From NCBI GenBank assembly GCA_034509425.1, contig JAVTVJ010000369.1:527501-591500 (forward strand): 64,000 bases of DNA, written 5' to 3'. Shown here in pieces: positions 11,035 to 21,892 of the stretch. A program made the translations under genes and the position numbers. Position 1 is the stretch's first letter. Each line of letters starts with the position of its first letter. The stretch is from Eopsaltria australis. Its lineage: Eukaryota > Chordata > Aves > Passeriformes > Petroicidae. The notes beneath the pieces were generated by a model. That model was given only the letters and a program-made list of their open reading frames with translations, made no database searches and was not told the DNA's origin.

Positions 11035-14000
11035 ATTCAACGCCTGCAGGAGGCAGTGCTGCAGATGGAGGCTACCCAGGCAACTCGAGAGAAGCAGCTG
11101 CTGCAGGAGCTGGAAGAGTCCTAAGCAGGAGAATGGCGCTTGAACGACTCTGTGCACGTTCTGCAGGCTGAGATATCCCAGCTTCGTGTGAGGCTGCAGA
11201 AGTGTGATGAGAAAGTTCTTGCTATGGCCACACAGTATAAGACCTTGGAGCTGGAGCTGAGGAAGACAGAGGATCAGAGAGACCATCTCGTAGCCCACAA
11301 TCAGGAGCTGCTGAAGGGGTTGCAGGAAAGTTAGCAAGGTACAACTTCTCCTCTCCCACCCATTGCCCCATCCTGTCTCGCAGCAGGAATCTCTGATCCC
11401 ATGCAGAGGAAAAGGGCAATGCTCAAAGATGGCAGAGGGGAAAAACAACCAGCAGGAGATTTATCCATGCAAGTGCCAGCGAAAACTTTTTCTCAAGAAA
11501 GATGCTGTGGGCTGGCAGTGCCATCAGGCTGTGCTATGGCTGATCCCGTGCACAGCTGGTGCCTTTCAGGCGCCGTGTCTGTGCTAAGGAACTGTAGCTG
11601 GATGCCTCAGCTCAATTTCCCCAAACTCTGGGCCCTGCCAGAGCCTCCAGGCTATTGGCCTCTCTGGAGCAGGGCTGCACAGGCATCCCCGCTCCTTTGT
11701 CTCTCTTGGATTGCTCACTCTGCACAAGCCCAAGAGCAAATACACTTCCCTATTCCTCTGAACCTTGCCCCTTTCATTCCTGCTTTTATCTCTGCCTGGA
11801 AGTTTCCTTCATTTGTGTCATTCCTGTGGGTTTAGGACCTGGCAAACACAGGCAGGCAGAGAAGACAGTGCTGTTGTCTCTGCAGGATGCACATCAGCCT
11901 TTGCTTTGCTTTTCCCTTTCCCTTTCTTCTTCTCTCTCCCCTTCTCTGCTGCAGATTGGTGGAGGGCAGAACACCAGAAGACATTACTAGAAACTGCCCT
12001 GAAAGAAGAGGCCATTGCCCTGAAGGAAGAGGCTGTGACTCTTCTTCAGGAGGTGGCATCTCTACAGAGGAAATTGGAAAACCTGGAGAAGAAAAGGAAG
12101 GATGTGCTGGTGAGAATGGCAAATGCCACAAAGGGCCATTTCTTAGCTATGTTGGACCTTGTGTTAATAGTTATAAGGAGAAACTTTTTCCAGTTTAACT
12201 TTTCTAATTTCATTCTTCTGAATAAGGAGGGAAAGATGTTGTAGCCATGTCAAAGCCAGTTAGTGCTGAGGCTGCTGATTTTGTTCCATGCTGGAGTTTT
12301 GTGCCCTAGAAGCTTTAGTTCTCAATGTCCACACCGTCTCTATTGACATTGCATGGTCTGGGCAATTCCTTGTGTGCAAACCCATGTTCAGATTTCTAAA
12401 TATCTGGACCTGGAAGGAGGGGTGAGAAGACCAAGTTTGCTGTTACTAGAAAGGTGTTTGGCCTTGGCCATGTGAGAGCAGCCAGTGGGGAGAAGGGAGA
12501 GGAAAGCCAAGTGCTGATCCAGATAAGGACGTGTGGCTGCAAGGGGAGAAGTTGTCCTGAGTGGCAGCAGAGTGGCAGAGTGGATGTGGCCATTGCTGCT
12601 CCAAGAGAGGGGCTCTCAGGAATGGTGCCATGAAAACTCTGCACAGGAGAGGTCGAAAATCTCCCCTGTTGCCCCAACCCCAGGGAATGAAATGTTGGGG
12701 GTGTTTGCTCTTGCCTTCCTCCCTGATGGAGAGCACATTATTTTGGCACTGCCAAAATCCTGCTTGGCGTGGACTTGAAATCCTGGCTGCAGTTCTGGCA
12801 GCTCCTCCCCAAAGGAACACTGGAGTGGAGCTGCAAGAGGTTGGAGAAGGGCAGAAAGGAAGCTGGGATGGGCTGAGTGAGCTGGGAAAGATGCAGTGTC
12901 AAGGGGGGCCCAGCAAAGGTCTGCAGCATCCCAAGAGGCAGAGAGAGAGGGGAGGCCTGTGCCTGCCTCTGTGGCAGGAGTCCAGATCTGGTATGAAAAG
13001 CAAATGGAGAGAGGGAATGAGTGACCCTTTTTCTCCGTTTTGGCAGCATGAACAGGAACTGTATGAGGAGCAGATGAGAGCTCTAGAAAAGAGAATGAAA
13101 TGCATGCACCCAACATGCAAAGTTGGAATTAAATAAGCCAGCAAGTGGAAGTGGAGAGGGAAGCCATGCAGGAAGAGTTGGAGCATGAGGCTGCTGCTTT
13201 GAAGAAGTGGAGGGAGAACGCTCAAGCCCTGATGGCTGCACTGAGCAAGAGTGAAATTGCCAAAGGGGCTCTGAAGAAGCACTTGGACATCCTGACAGGA
13301 AATGCTTCTATCCAGGTCGTCACTGGCATTGATCTTCCATCCACTCCAGTGTCCCTACAGGATTCCAATGATGTTTCCCACAAAGAGGTGGGACTCTCTA
13401 TCCCTGTCAGTCCAGGCCTGATTGGGCGTAGCAGCCCGGGCTGTATCAGGCAGCCTTGTCTGTCTGCCTGGCTCCAGCCAGAGAGCATTGACTGCCAGAT
13501 TGTTCCCTGGCATGCCCGGAATGACTGACACAGCTCTGGATCTTGCTGTTCAAATCAGCTCCAGACCAAAAGCTGGGCATGGGGAGCTGCTTCTCCCGTG
13601 CCAAGGCAAGGGTAGGCAATGTGGACTGGTTGGGATTTGGCGTGCAAAGGAATGGAGCAGGTGAGCAGAGTGATGGACTAAACTGAGCAGAGATTTGTAT
13701 CGAGGGCAACAGCAGCTGCACTGCTGGTGCTTTGAGGATGTTTCCTGAGATGGAGATTTCTTGAGGGACCGCTCTTGTGCTGTTTGAAATAAGGGAATCA
13801 TCTTCTCTCTGAATATCCAGCTGGCTGTTCGAGCACAAGTGGAGCAGCTGTTATGTGTCTCAGAGACCAGCCTGGAACTTAAGCAAGCAGTTATATCACC
13901 AGAAAAGGGGAAGACAGAGAGGCCTGAATTAACCACTGAGCCCAGGAGAACTGGAGAGCAGGTAAAATGGGCTTTTGCTGCCTCTGCAAAGCCTCAGGCT

Positions 14001-15640
14001 CCTCTGGAACACAAGCCCGTGGTGTCAGGAAAGAAGAGTTAGAGGAGTTTCAAGGCCTCAGCAGTGCTTGAAAGCTCATAACTTCCCCTGAGCTTGGTTG
14101 TCCACATTGCGCTCTGCTTCTGTGTGGAATGCTCTGAAGTTTGGGAGAGAGAAAGTTTGGTCCCTGTTCTTGGGCTGGCTGTGCAGGAGCCTGCTGTTCA
14201 AATCAGCTCCAGGCCAAAAGCTGGGCATGGGGAGCTGCTTCTCCCATGCCCAGGTAAGGGTAGGCAACACATGGGGGTTTGGATTCTGCATGCAAAGGAA
14301 TGGAACAAAGGTGAGCAGAATGATGGACTAAACTGAGCAGAGGTTTGTACCAGGGACTGAACAGCAGCTGCATTGGTGCTGCTTTGAGGATGCTTCCCGA
14401 GACCAAGATTTCTGAGGGAAAGCCCTTGCATGGTTTGAAATAAAGGAATCATCCCTCCTCTCTGAATACCCAGCAAGCTGTTGGAGCAGAAGGGAAGCAG
14501 CTGTCAGAGCACTCCAGGAAGGGCATGGAATGTGTGCAGGATCTGGTTGCAACATCAGCAAAAGACAAGACAGAGAAGGGTCAATCAACCACTGAGGCCA
14601 GGAGAACCAGCGAGCCGGTAAAGTGGGCTTTTGCTGCCTCTGCAGAGCCTCAGGCTCCTCTGGAACATGACACATTTGCCCAGGCAGTGCTTTGGAGTCC
14701 TCTGCTTGTTTCCTTGCCTCTCCCTGTTCCTGTTGTGGGGACACCATCTTGTTTGCTCTCTCTGCCACAGGCAGCCCATGCCTTTCACAAAGGCACCTTC
14801 ACTCTGCTGCCTCCCTCCCTGGCCCTGTGTTCCCAGACACACACTGGCCTTTCTTGCACAGTCCCCCGTGAGAGCTTTTTGCCCCCAGTGTTGTCTGCTG
14901 CAATTCAGGGTCTCAGAGCAGAGGTCTCCTTCCCTTGATGTCCAGAGGTCCTTTTGCTCCATGTTTGCTGACAGGTTTCTGTGACCCTTTCTCCATTCAA
15001 ACGTGCAGGTGAAACCTGAAGGGAGGAGAATCAGAACTTTTAGGAGAGTGTTCCCCCCTGACTACTTTACATTGCCTGTCTGACCAGCAAAATACGTCAA
15101 CTTCTGAAAGAGAAGAGTCCTCCAGTAGCTCAGGGGAGCAGCAGCCCTTGTGCTGAGGCACAGCCTGTGGAGAAAGGGGTTGGTGGCCCAAATGCGTGCT
15201 TTGGAAATCAGCGTTGGGTTCCTGAATGCTTTTGGAACTCTCTCTACTAGACCTGTGGTGCCTGAGGGTTGTATGAGGGAAGGGTTTGGCAGCCATGAAT
15301 TGGACTTGTTGATCATCTGAGCTCTATTCTGTCTGGGAGCCTGTTCCTTTCCCCTTCCCCGAGGGCAGAGTTGGTGAGGGCTGGAGTTGGAGGCTGTGTC
15401 TGCCTCAGCAGCGGGTACCGTGGGGCTGCAGGTGCTCCTGCCACCGTGGGCTTGTCTGAGCTGGGCCTTGTGCCTCTTTCAGGTGTCCCTGCTGCAGTCA
15501 CAGCTGGCTCGAGACTGGCAGGACGACCTGGAGAGCTGTACAGGGAGCAGGCAGGAGACACCCATTGAGTCACAAGGTGCAGAAAGGACCTCCTCGCTTC
15601 CCAAACTTCTGAGAGGAGCCAGGGTGCAGCTGGATGCAGT
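11035..15640 (+). pseudogene. Broken coiled-coil gene, rootletin/CEP250-like style
   Basis: Exon-like blocks with good splice sites lie at 11035-11338, 11955-12109, 13047 to about 13318, 13821-13961, 14474-14618 and 15482 to about 15640. The first three encode continuous heptad-type coiled coil (REKQLLQELEES, VLQAEISQLRVRLQ, LQEVASLQRKLENLEKK, EVEREAMQEELEHEAAALKK). Phases match between the first two (CAA G joined to AT TGG). The frame is broken by a TAA near 11122 (after LQELEES), a TAG near 11332, and a frameshift with TAA near 13134 in the third block. The style recalls long centrosomal coiled-coil proteins such as rootletin or CEP250, but coiled coils are poor markers of family. With three disabling changes, a pseudogene is the best reading; sequence errors or a different exon choice could rescue parts. 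Confidence 0.5.
13546..14668 (+). repeat. Tandem duplication of a coiled-coil-gene exon unit
   Basis: The segment 13546-14012 is repeated at 14194-14668, an offset of about 650 bp. Both copies start with the same CTGTTCAAATCAGCTCCA stretch and contain the same intron text followed by an exon with its acceptor (before 13821 and 14474). Both end in nearly the same protein text, including KWAFAASA and PQAPLEH. The copies differ by many substitutions and small indels, so the duplication is not recent. It lies inside the broken coiled-coil gene and shows internal exon duplication. Confidence 0.8.
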
Positions 15641-16109
15641 CTTAGCCTCAGACTTAGTCAATAGTTTATATTTAAAGTATAGTATAGGTGTAATTGAACC
15701 TTTATATAACTGTGTTCTAGAGAATGAAGGCTATATTTATAGAAAAATTAAGAGTTTATTATGATCACAATTAAACTAAAAGATCTTTATCAGAGTTATT
15801 TACTACACAGTATAGAGAACTATAACTTCCAGCATAGTGCATTGTATTTGAAACACCATTGAAGCAATTCTATTCAAGCCAGCAAAATCAATTCCTAATA
15901 GTAAGATTAATTGTAAGTAGCATCATCTAAAGATCGTGGGCAAATATTTCTGTCAGCCTCAAGGAGTGACCTTGAGGAGCATTCTCACTCCAGGGAGGAA
16001 TCTGCAGAAGGGAACGTGACGTGAACCACTTTGGTGAGGGCAGGAGAATCCTGCCATGTGTGGAGCTTTTTCATTTGTCCTTAGGAAACTGCAATTGGTT
16101 TTTTCTCAG
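15641..16109. other. AT-rich block, possible insertion
   Basis: Sequence composition changes sharply from GC-rich to AT-rich at about 15640, inside the last open block of the coiled-coil gene. On the minus strand it contains an AATAAA motif near 15750. No open frame, clear LTR end or target duplication could be settled. It may be a solo LTR or another old transposon. Confidence 0.3.
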
Positions 16110-16733
16110 AGTCACAGAATCTCAGGCTGGGTGAGGCTGGAGGCACCTCTGGAGGTCACCTGACTCCTGCTCCATCAGGGCCACCCAGAGCCAGCTGCCC
16201 AGGGTGTGTCCAGGTGGCTTTTGAGTCTCTCCAGGGATGGAGACTCCACCACCTCCCTGGGCACCTGCACCAGTGCTCGGCCACCCTCCCAGTGCAGAAG
16301 TGTCTCCTGAGCTCGGAGGGCCCCTCCTGTGTGTCAGTTTGTGCCCGTGGCCCCTGGGGCTGTCCCTGGCCCTGTCCCCTCTGCAGCCTCCCCCCAGGTA
16401 TTTATCCCCAGGGATGAGATGCCCTGAGCCTGCTCTGCTCCAGGCTGGGCAGTCCCAGCTCCAGTCTCTCCTCATGGCAGAGATGCTTCAGTCCCTCCAT
16501 CACCTTTGTGACCCTGTGCTGGACTCTGTCCAGTCTGTCCCTGTCTCCTGTACTGGGCAGCCGAGCTCTGGGCCCAGCACTCCAGGGCTGGCCTCACTGG
16601 TGTGGAGCAGAGGTGAAGGATCCCCTCCCTCTGCCAGCTGTGACATAGCTCCCAGTGCAGCCCAGGACGCTGTTCTGCATTGCTGCAGGAGCTCATTGCT
16701 GGCTTGTGGGCATCCTGGTGTCCAGCAGGACCC
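16110..16733 (-). mobile_element. CR1 LINE 3' fragment, copy A
   Basis: Minus-strand CR1 3' end. It shares nearly the whole 624 bp with the plus-strand copy at 48632-49260, with only a few small indels and substitutions. Typical CR1 tail features are the text about a gain of a cycle of GAGATTCTGT at the 3' end and the block reading, in sense, CTCCATCCCTGGAGAGACTC. It is 5'-truncated, without a reverse transcriptase frame. Sequence beyond 16733 may be older CR1-derived material. Confidence 0.75.
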
Positions 16734-17085
16734 TGCCAAACTTATGTTTTCCAACCGGATGGCCTCCAGCAGATTACTGGTGCCTGCAGTTGTTCCTCTC
16801 CAAGGACAGGACTCAGCACTTGTGGTTGAACTGTCCTCCTTGTTGAACTGTCATTCCTCTGGATGGCAGCACTTCTCTCTGGCATATCAGCCACTCCTCC
16901 CAGTTTTGTGGGAGGGCTCACTCTGCCCCATCATGCAGTTTACTAACAAAGGTGTCAGGAAGGACTGGACTCTGCATTGTCCTCCGGGACAATGCTAGAC
17001 TTTGTGCCACTGATCACCACAGATGCCTGAGTATCTCCTGCTGTCACTCCAGTAGTTCTGCAGCACAGCAGGTAGCCCGAGTGGC

Positions 17086-18560
17086 TTAATGCTCTATCTC
17101 CTGGGCCAATGCCACCAAGTCCTCTACAGAGAGGCTGGTGCAGACACCTGCCTTAAGGAAGAAATCCACAGCTTTCCAGTTTGAACGTAGCTCCTTAAAG
17201 GAAGAGTCAGGCACAAAGCAGTTTTGGAGCCACAGGGTGCAGAAGGAGGGCATGTCATGGTAGGAGACCAAGTGCAGTGTTCCGTGGGCATCTGGTATAA
17301 AAGCCACCTTCTGAAAAGCTGCCACAATGGCCTCCATGCTCTGAGTGTCACAGATGGGTTGCAGGATAAAGAACAAGTGTATAGCTTCTGTGAAGTTTTG
17401 CTGTGTGAGCTGAGACAGCCGGGAAAGCACCACAGTCATGAAGAGCTTTTGGTCATCTGTGAACTTCCACTTCAAACCCTCAGCCAGCTTTTTGTGGGTC
17501 GGGCTTGGTGTGAGAAGCACCATGTCTTTGTTCAGGTCACACAGGGCTTGGGCACCTAGGGGCACTTCCAGGTACTGTCTGCGGAGCAACAGTACCTTGT
17601 GGTAGGGAACCACAGGTACGTAGTCACCCCCAAGCTTCTGGAACAGAGGCAGGTGCTGGAGCTGCTCCAGTGCATGTGAATCCAGCTTTCCTTGCTGGAC
17701 AAAGCTCAGCAGGGCTGTCACATCCTGCTACCTTAAAATCCTCCTAGCAGAGATCAACTCTCATATCTGCCAGATGGGCCACTACAGCCTTGGGATCTGT
17801 GACCTGCAGTGCCCTTGGCTTCAGGCAACGGCAGGCAAAACCATGGGGCAGCAGGGATTGCTGGAGCACAGGGATGCCCAGTTTGTGCAGCACCTTTTCC
17901 ACTTCTGAGTGACACTCAAAAAGAACCCTGGAGAGGGAGGATAGTGGCAGTAGGTGCCTCAAGTCTGTCTTGCTCCTCTGAATAGGCAGCACTGCCATAT
18001 CCTGGAGATGATCCATGAAAGACTCCATGTTCATATCTGAGGTCCTGGTGGGGACCACAGTTTCAAAGAAGGCCCACAGCCCCTTGAGCCACTTTCTCCC
18101 CTCTGTGGCCCACTCCAACTGACCCAATGCCTCCTGGATGAGTGGTGTGGCCTCTGGGAGACCAAGCTCCTTCACAAAGCAAGGTGGGATTCATGCAGAA
18201 ATACACTTTTGGGGAAAACGTTGGCTGTGCTTGGGGAAGAGGTGAGCAAAGGAGTTCTTGAAGACAGGGTGGTGGATGCTGAAAGCATTCAGAAAACCAT
18301 CTTCTGTGGCCAGCAAGGGCAGGCCTTCCAGTTCTTCCTTGTCCCCATCCTTGTGAGTACCTTGGAAGCACCTGCTCCATCCTGCTAAGTATTGCAGCAG
18401 GTTGAAGCAGTTCTCTGGGGTCCTCAGGGGTCTCTCAGCCAGCTTGCAGGGCACAGGCAGAGACAGAGCCTTGAGGAAGCAAAAGTCATTTCGATGTGCT
18501 TGCGCAGGCGCAGTTCCGCGTCAGGCCACTTGGTATTAGTCTTGAGTAAGGCCAGTCTTC
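17086..18560 (-). pseudogene. Sacsin-like fragment, broken
   Basis: The minus strand reads as a sacsin-like protein in order from about 18560 down to 17086. Pieces include PDAELRLRKHIEM, LPLLATEDGFLNAFSIHH, ELGLPEATPLIQEALGQLEW, LLSFVQQGKLDSHALEQLQ and LPLFQKLGGDYVPV. Sacsin is a very large co-chaperone with repeated regions, and birds carry additional sacsin-like genes. Here the frame is interrupted by a shift near 18490, a TGA near 18190, a TAG at 17744-17746 and a shift near 17725, and it ends at a TAA at 17086. Only about 480 residues of a protein of several thousand remain, and no introns are evident inside. I read it as a decayed fragment. The family call is from memory of the motif style and is moderate. 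Confidence 0.55.
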
Positions 18561-19776
18561 CTCAGGATGAACTCCTAACCTTGGTCCCTCGCACATGCTC
18601 TCTGGTGTCATGGTCTTAGTCCAAACTCCAAGGCTAGTTTCAGCCGGTTTAGGGGTCCAGAAAGCAGGAACCAAGTTATGGTTTCTTCCTCTTCACAACA
18701 GTCTTTCATCCTCCTTCCTTACTATAACAGGCATGATAAATGTTAAGCAGGTGGCCCATTGTGTTTCAGCAAGCAGCTCCTTAAACTATTTCTTAACCCT
18801 TAATTTTCTTGTATCACCCCACCTACCCAGCCCTGAGCCTTCTCTGTTTTTCCTGCAGGGGCCAATTGTGGCAGAGGTTGCAGACACAGAGGGGACAGGA
18901 TGTGCTACCTGCCGCTCACAGGAGGGCAGGGAACTATAAATGCTGCCACCTTCAGAGCAGGACCTCTGGACAAGCTACCACGTGTCCCACAGAGCCCCAG
19001 TACCATAATCCATCTGGGCCCTTCTCCCACATTCAGAGGTGCAAGCGACTTCCCCTGTTTCATTAGCCCTTCATTATTCCGAAAGGGAGCTCCGTCTACA
19101 TCACTGGCCAACTCAGAGAAGGTGCAGCTGAGGTGCACCTGGCTCCAGGTGTGGGTAGAAGGGAGCAGCTGTTTGGTGGTAGACATCAGTTGCTCCAGTG
19201 TGGGACTGGGGGGGCCTGGATGGATAAGGCGTGGGACCAACCCTGTGGGGTGCACCCAGACCCACAGGTAGAAGGTACTGCTGTCCCTCCTGCAATGGCA
19301 GACACTGTAGGCCAGGAAGACAAAACTGCCCCTGAGAAGGCCAAAAAGGATGTCAAGTTCCTTCCCTCCTATTCCATTCTGTTGAGCCACAAGACTTGTG
19401 GGTTTGTGGTTGCGAAACAACCCCCTATTTCATAAGGCAGAGAGGGAGCCATTTCCCCATCAAGTGACCAGAACTAAGAAAGAGAAACAAAAAGTCCTGA
19501 CAGTCTTTCCCCCAAGGTCTGCAGGATCCTGAGACCTAAGTCATCACGGGGGCCCAGCCCTGGGCATGTGACCGGAACATTGTGGTTCCAGTTCAGCCAT
19601 CCCAGACCTGCAGTCGTGCTGCGGAAACCCAAGCTGTGGGACAGAAGGTGGCCTGTGGTAACGAGGTCATATCAGGAGCCACAAGAAGCCACCCAGCTGC
19701 TCAGTGCCTCTGGCCAAAGTCTTCCTCTGAAGAAGCCCTGCTTGAGCCGAGTACAGAGGGAGCCAGGAGGGACGTG
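18561..19776. other. No gene seen, upstream of Ig receptor
   Basis: Mixed sequence between the sacsin-like fragment and the Ig-receptor start. A TATAAATG motif occurs near 18938 but has no proven link to a gene. The receptor promoter and any untranslated exon should lie here. Confidence 0.35.
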
Positions 19777-21725
19777 ATGCTGCCTGTGACCCATGTGCTA
19801 GCCTTTGGTGAGTGCCAGAGGCTGTGGGGATTCCCAGAGGGTGGCAGGTGTCCAGGCACTCCACAGAGATGTTACACAGCTTCTTCTCTTGCAGGTGCTT
19901 GGCTGGTGGCACAGAGCGAGGCTACACCAAGTGAGTATCTTGAGGAGGTAGATGGGGAGTTTGGACACATTTCTGGGCCCACCCATCTCCCAGGGCTCTT
20001 CCACAGCCTCCCAGAACAAAACTCACACTTGTGTGGAGAGAGGGCGCGGTGGCAGCCCCAGGCTCACAGCAGGGCAACTGCTGGGGCCTCCCTGTCTGTC
20101 TGGCAGCATGTCTCTCCCTGTGCAGGTGCCCTTACAATCTCCATCTTCCTGAAGCCACCTGGGGTGATCCCACCAGGAGGCTCCACCACCATCTGCTGCA
20201 TTTGCCAGCGCAGCTTTGGGAGCTTTGTGCTGTACAAGGGCAGCCGCCGGCTTCGTACCCTGGAGCAGAGTGGCAGCAGGGCTGAGTTCTTCATCTCTAA
20301 TGCAACCTATGAGGATAGAGGTACCTACAACTGCCATTACCTGGAGGGAGGCACTGTGCTGGCTCGAAGCAATGAACTGGAAGTCTTTGTGGAAGGTGAG
20401 GGATGTGCTGTTTCCCCTCTTGTGGGGGCACACCGGGATGCCCGTGGCCATTTCCATGATGGGCAGGGTTTTTCTCTTTTTCCCTGGCTTGGAGAGGTGG
20501 GGACCATCTTTACCGCTGCCTGAGCCAGTTGGTGACTTTGCGGAGATCCTGGTGCTCCTAGCACCACGTCAAAGCCCTCTGCAGCTTCTCATTCCCTCTC
20601 CTGTCCCCACAGAGCTCCATCTCCCCAGACCCAACCTCTCGATCCTGCCTGGGCACGAGGTGACTGTGGGAGCTGATGTGATGTTCCGCTGCACCATCCC
20701 ACACCCCAGCACTGTCTGTTACCTGTACCTGGAGGGCCAGATCCGAGCTCAGCTACTCTCAAGGGAGCAAGGTGACTACAACCTCACCCACGTGCAGGAA
20801 GGTGACAGTGGCCGCTACAGCTGCCAGTGCTACACCATCAAAGCTTTGAGAGAATGGTCTGCTGTCAGCAAGACTCTGGACATGGTGGTGAGAGGTGAGA
20901 CATCCCCACAGCCACATCCTACTCTACTCTTCCTCCCTGAAATGTCACATCCGGGGGGAACTAGAAAAGAGGATTTAGGGCAGGAAAGCAGCTGTAAGAA
21001 GGGTCCATGTAGAGGGTTCCAGCTTCCTTCAGCTGCATTTGAGACTCGCCAGCTCTTCAGAGACCCTATAGATGACCTAGAGACCCTGTAGATACAGGAT
21101 TGCTGGGCTGACAGGCAGACATTAGAGTCAGAGAACACCTCTCCCTGCACCTCCCAGGTCCAAGGGCAGTCATATGTCTTGTCACAGCTCAGTGTCACCA
21201 TCTCCCTGTCAGTGGCATCTGAGGGCCAGCTCCATGTTTCTTTCCTCATTCCCATCTGTGGTGCCACTGGGTGGGGTCACCGGTGAGAGGCTGTGAGTAG
21301 GAGGTGTCCCAGGGGACAGGGATATAGGAGGTGCAGTTGGGGGCCCCCTTGGGACTTCCTTTGCTCCCCATTAACTTCCCTTTGTGTCTCTTTAGCCCAG
21401 GACCTCCGTGGGGTGTCCCCTTGCCCTGTATGTCCCCTGGGATCCCCTGCTTCCCCCGTGGGAGGACTGGGATTTCCCGGTGGGTTCCTCCCCAGTGACT
21501 GCCCCTTCTGTCGCTGCAGATTACACGCTGTACAACACCGTGCGCCTGGCGCTGGGGGCCGGACTTCTCTTCCTGTTGGGGCTCATCACGACTGAGGCCG
21601 CGCGGAGCCGCTGCTGCCGGGGCTGGAGGGGCCGCCCGTTCCTCGCAGGCAGCGCCGCCCCGCCGGCCACCTCTGCGGGACCGGCGTGGTTATTGTCCTC
21701 CAGCGCCTCGCGCGGGGGTAAATAA
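19777..21725 (+). CDS. Activating Ig-like receptor of leukocyte-receptor-complex type
   Basis: Five exons, 19777-19807, 19895-19930, 20126-20395, 20613-20894 and 21520-21725, join in frame to 274 residues. Exons 1 and 2 encode the signal peptide; the 36-nt second exon is a hallmark of leukocyte-receptor-complex genes (KIR, LILR, avian CHIR, GPVI). Exon 3 is Ig domain 1 (cysteines in TTICCICQ and GTYNCHY, an NAT glycosylation site). Exon 4 is Ig domain 2 (MFRCTIPH, GRYSCQCY, an NLT site). Exon 5 begins DYTLYNTVRLALGAG, a transmembrane segment with Arg215 near its outer end. Related activating receptors use such an arginine to pair with the ITAM-bearing Fc receptor gamma chain. The 40-residue tail has no tyrosine, so no ITIM or ITAM. 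Likely a leukocyte or platelet receptor similar to CHIR-A, GPVI, OSCAR or TARM1; the exact orthologue is uncertain. The ligand is unknown. Confidence 0.85.
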
Positions 21726-21726
21726 A
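21721..21726 (+). terminator. Polyadenylation signal overlapping the stop codon
   Basis: AATAAA at 21721-21726 overlaps the receptor's TAA stop (21723-21725). If used, the mRNA would have almost no 3' untranslated region. A later signal is possible, but the next 1.5 kb is tandem repeat. Confidence 0.55.
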
Positions 21727-21810
21727 CTGTCCCTGTCGCCGTCCCTATCTCGGTTCCTGTCCCTGTCCCAGTCCCTATCGCTGTCCCGGTCCCGGTCCCG
21801 GTCCCGGCTG
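21727..21810 (+). repeat. Hexamer repeat, CCCKRT-type
   Basis: Imperfect 6-bp units of the kind CCCTGT, CCCTAT and CCCGGT, ending in four CCCGGT-like units. It begins directly after the receptor's polyadenylation signal. Confidence 0.8.
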
Positions 21811-21892
21811 CCTCGGGGGTCCCGCGGGGCGGGCGGGCTGTGGAATACCCAGGAAAACCAGAGGGGCGGGGCTGACGTGCCCGCACGGCGTA

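Noticed and set aside
12561..13136. 191-codon plus-strand open frame
   Set aside because: It runs mostly through intron text of the coiled-coil gene and only its end overlaps a real exon block.
16237..16998. 253-codon open frame and its twin at 48540-49130
   Set aside because: Both lie in antisense orientation over CR1 3' tails, so they are repeat-derived and not host genes.
19582..20523. 313-codon plus-strand frame across the Ig receptor's first exons
   Set aside because: It reads through introns; the spliced model with the 36-nt exon and matching phases explains the region better.
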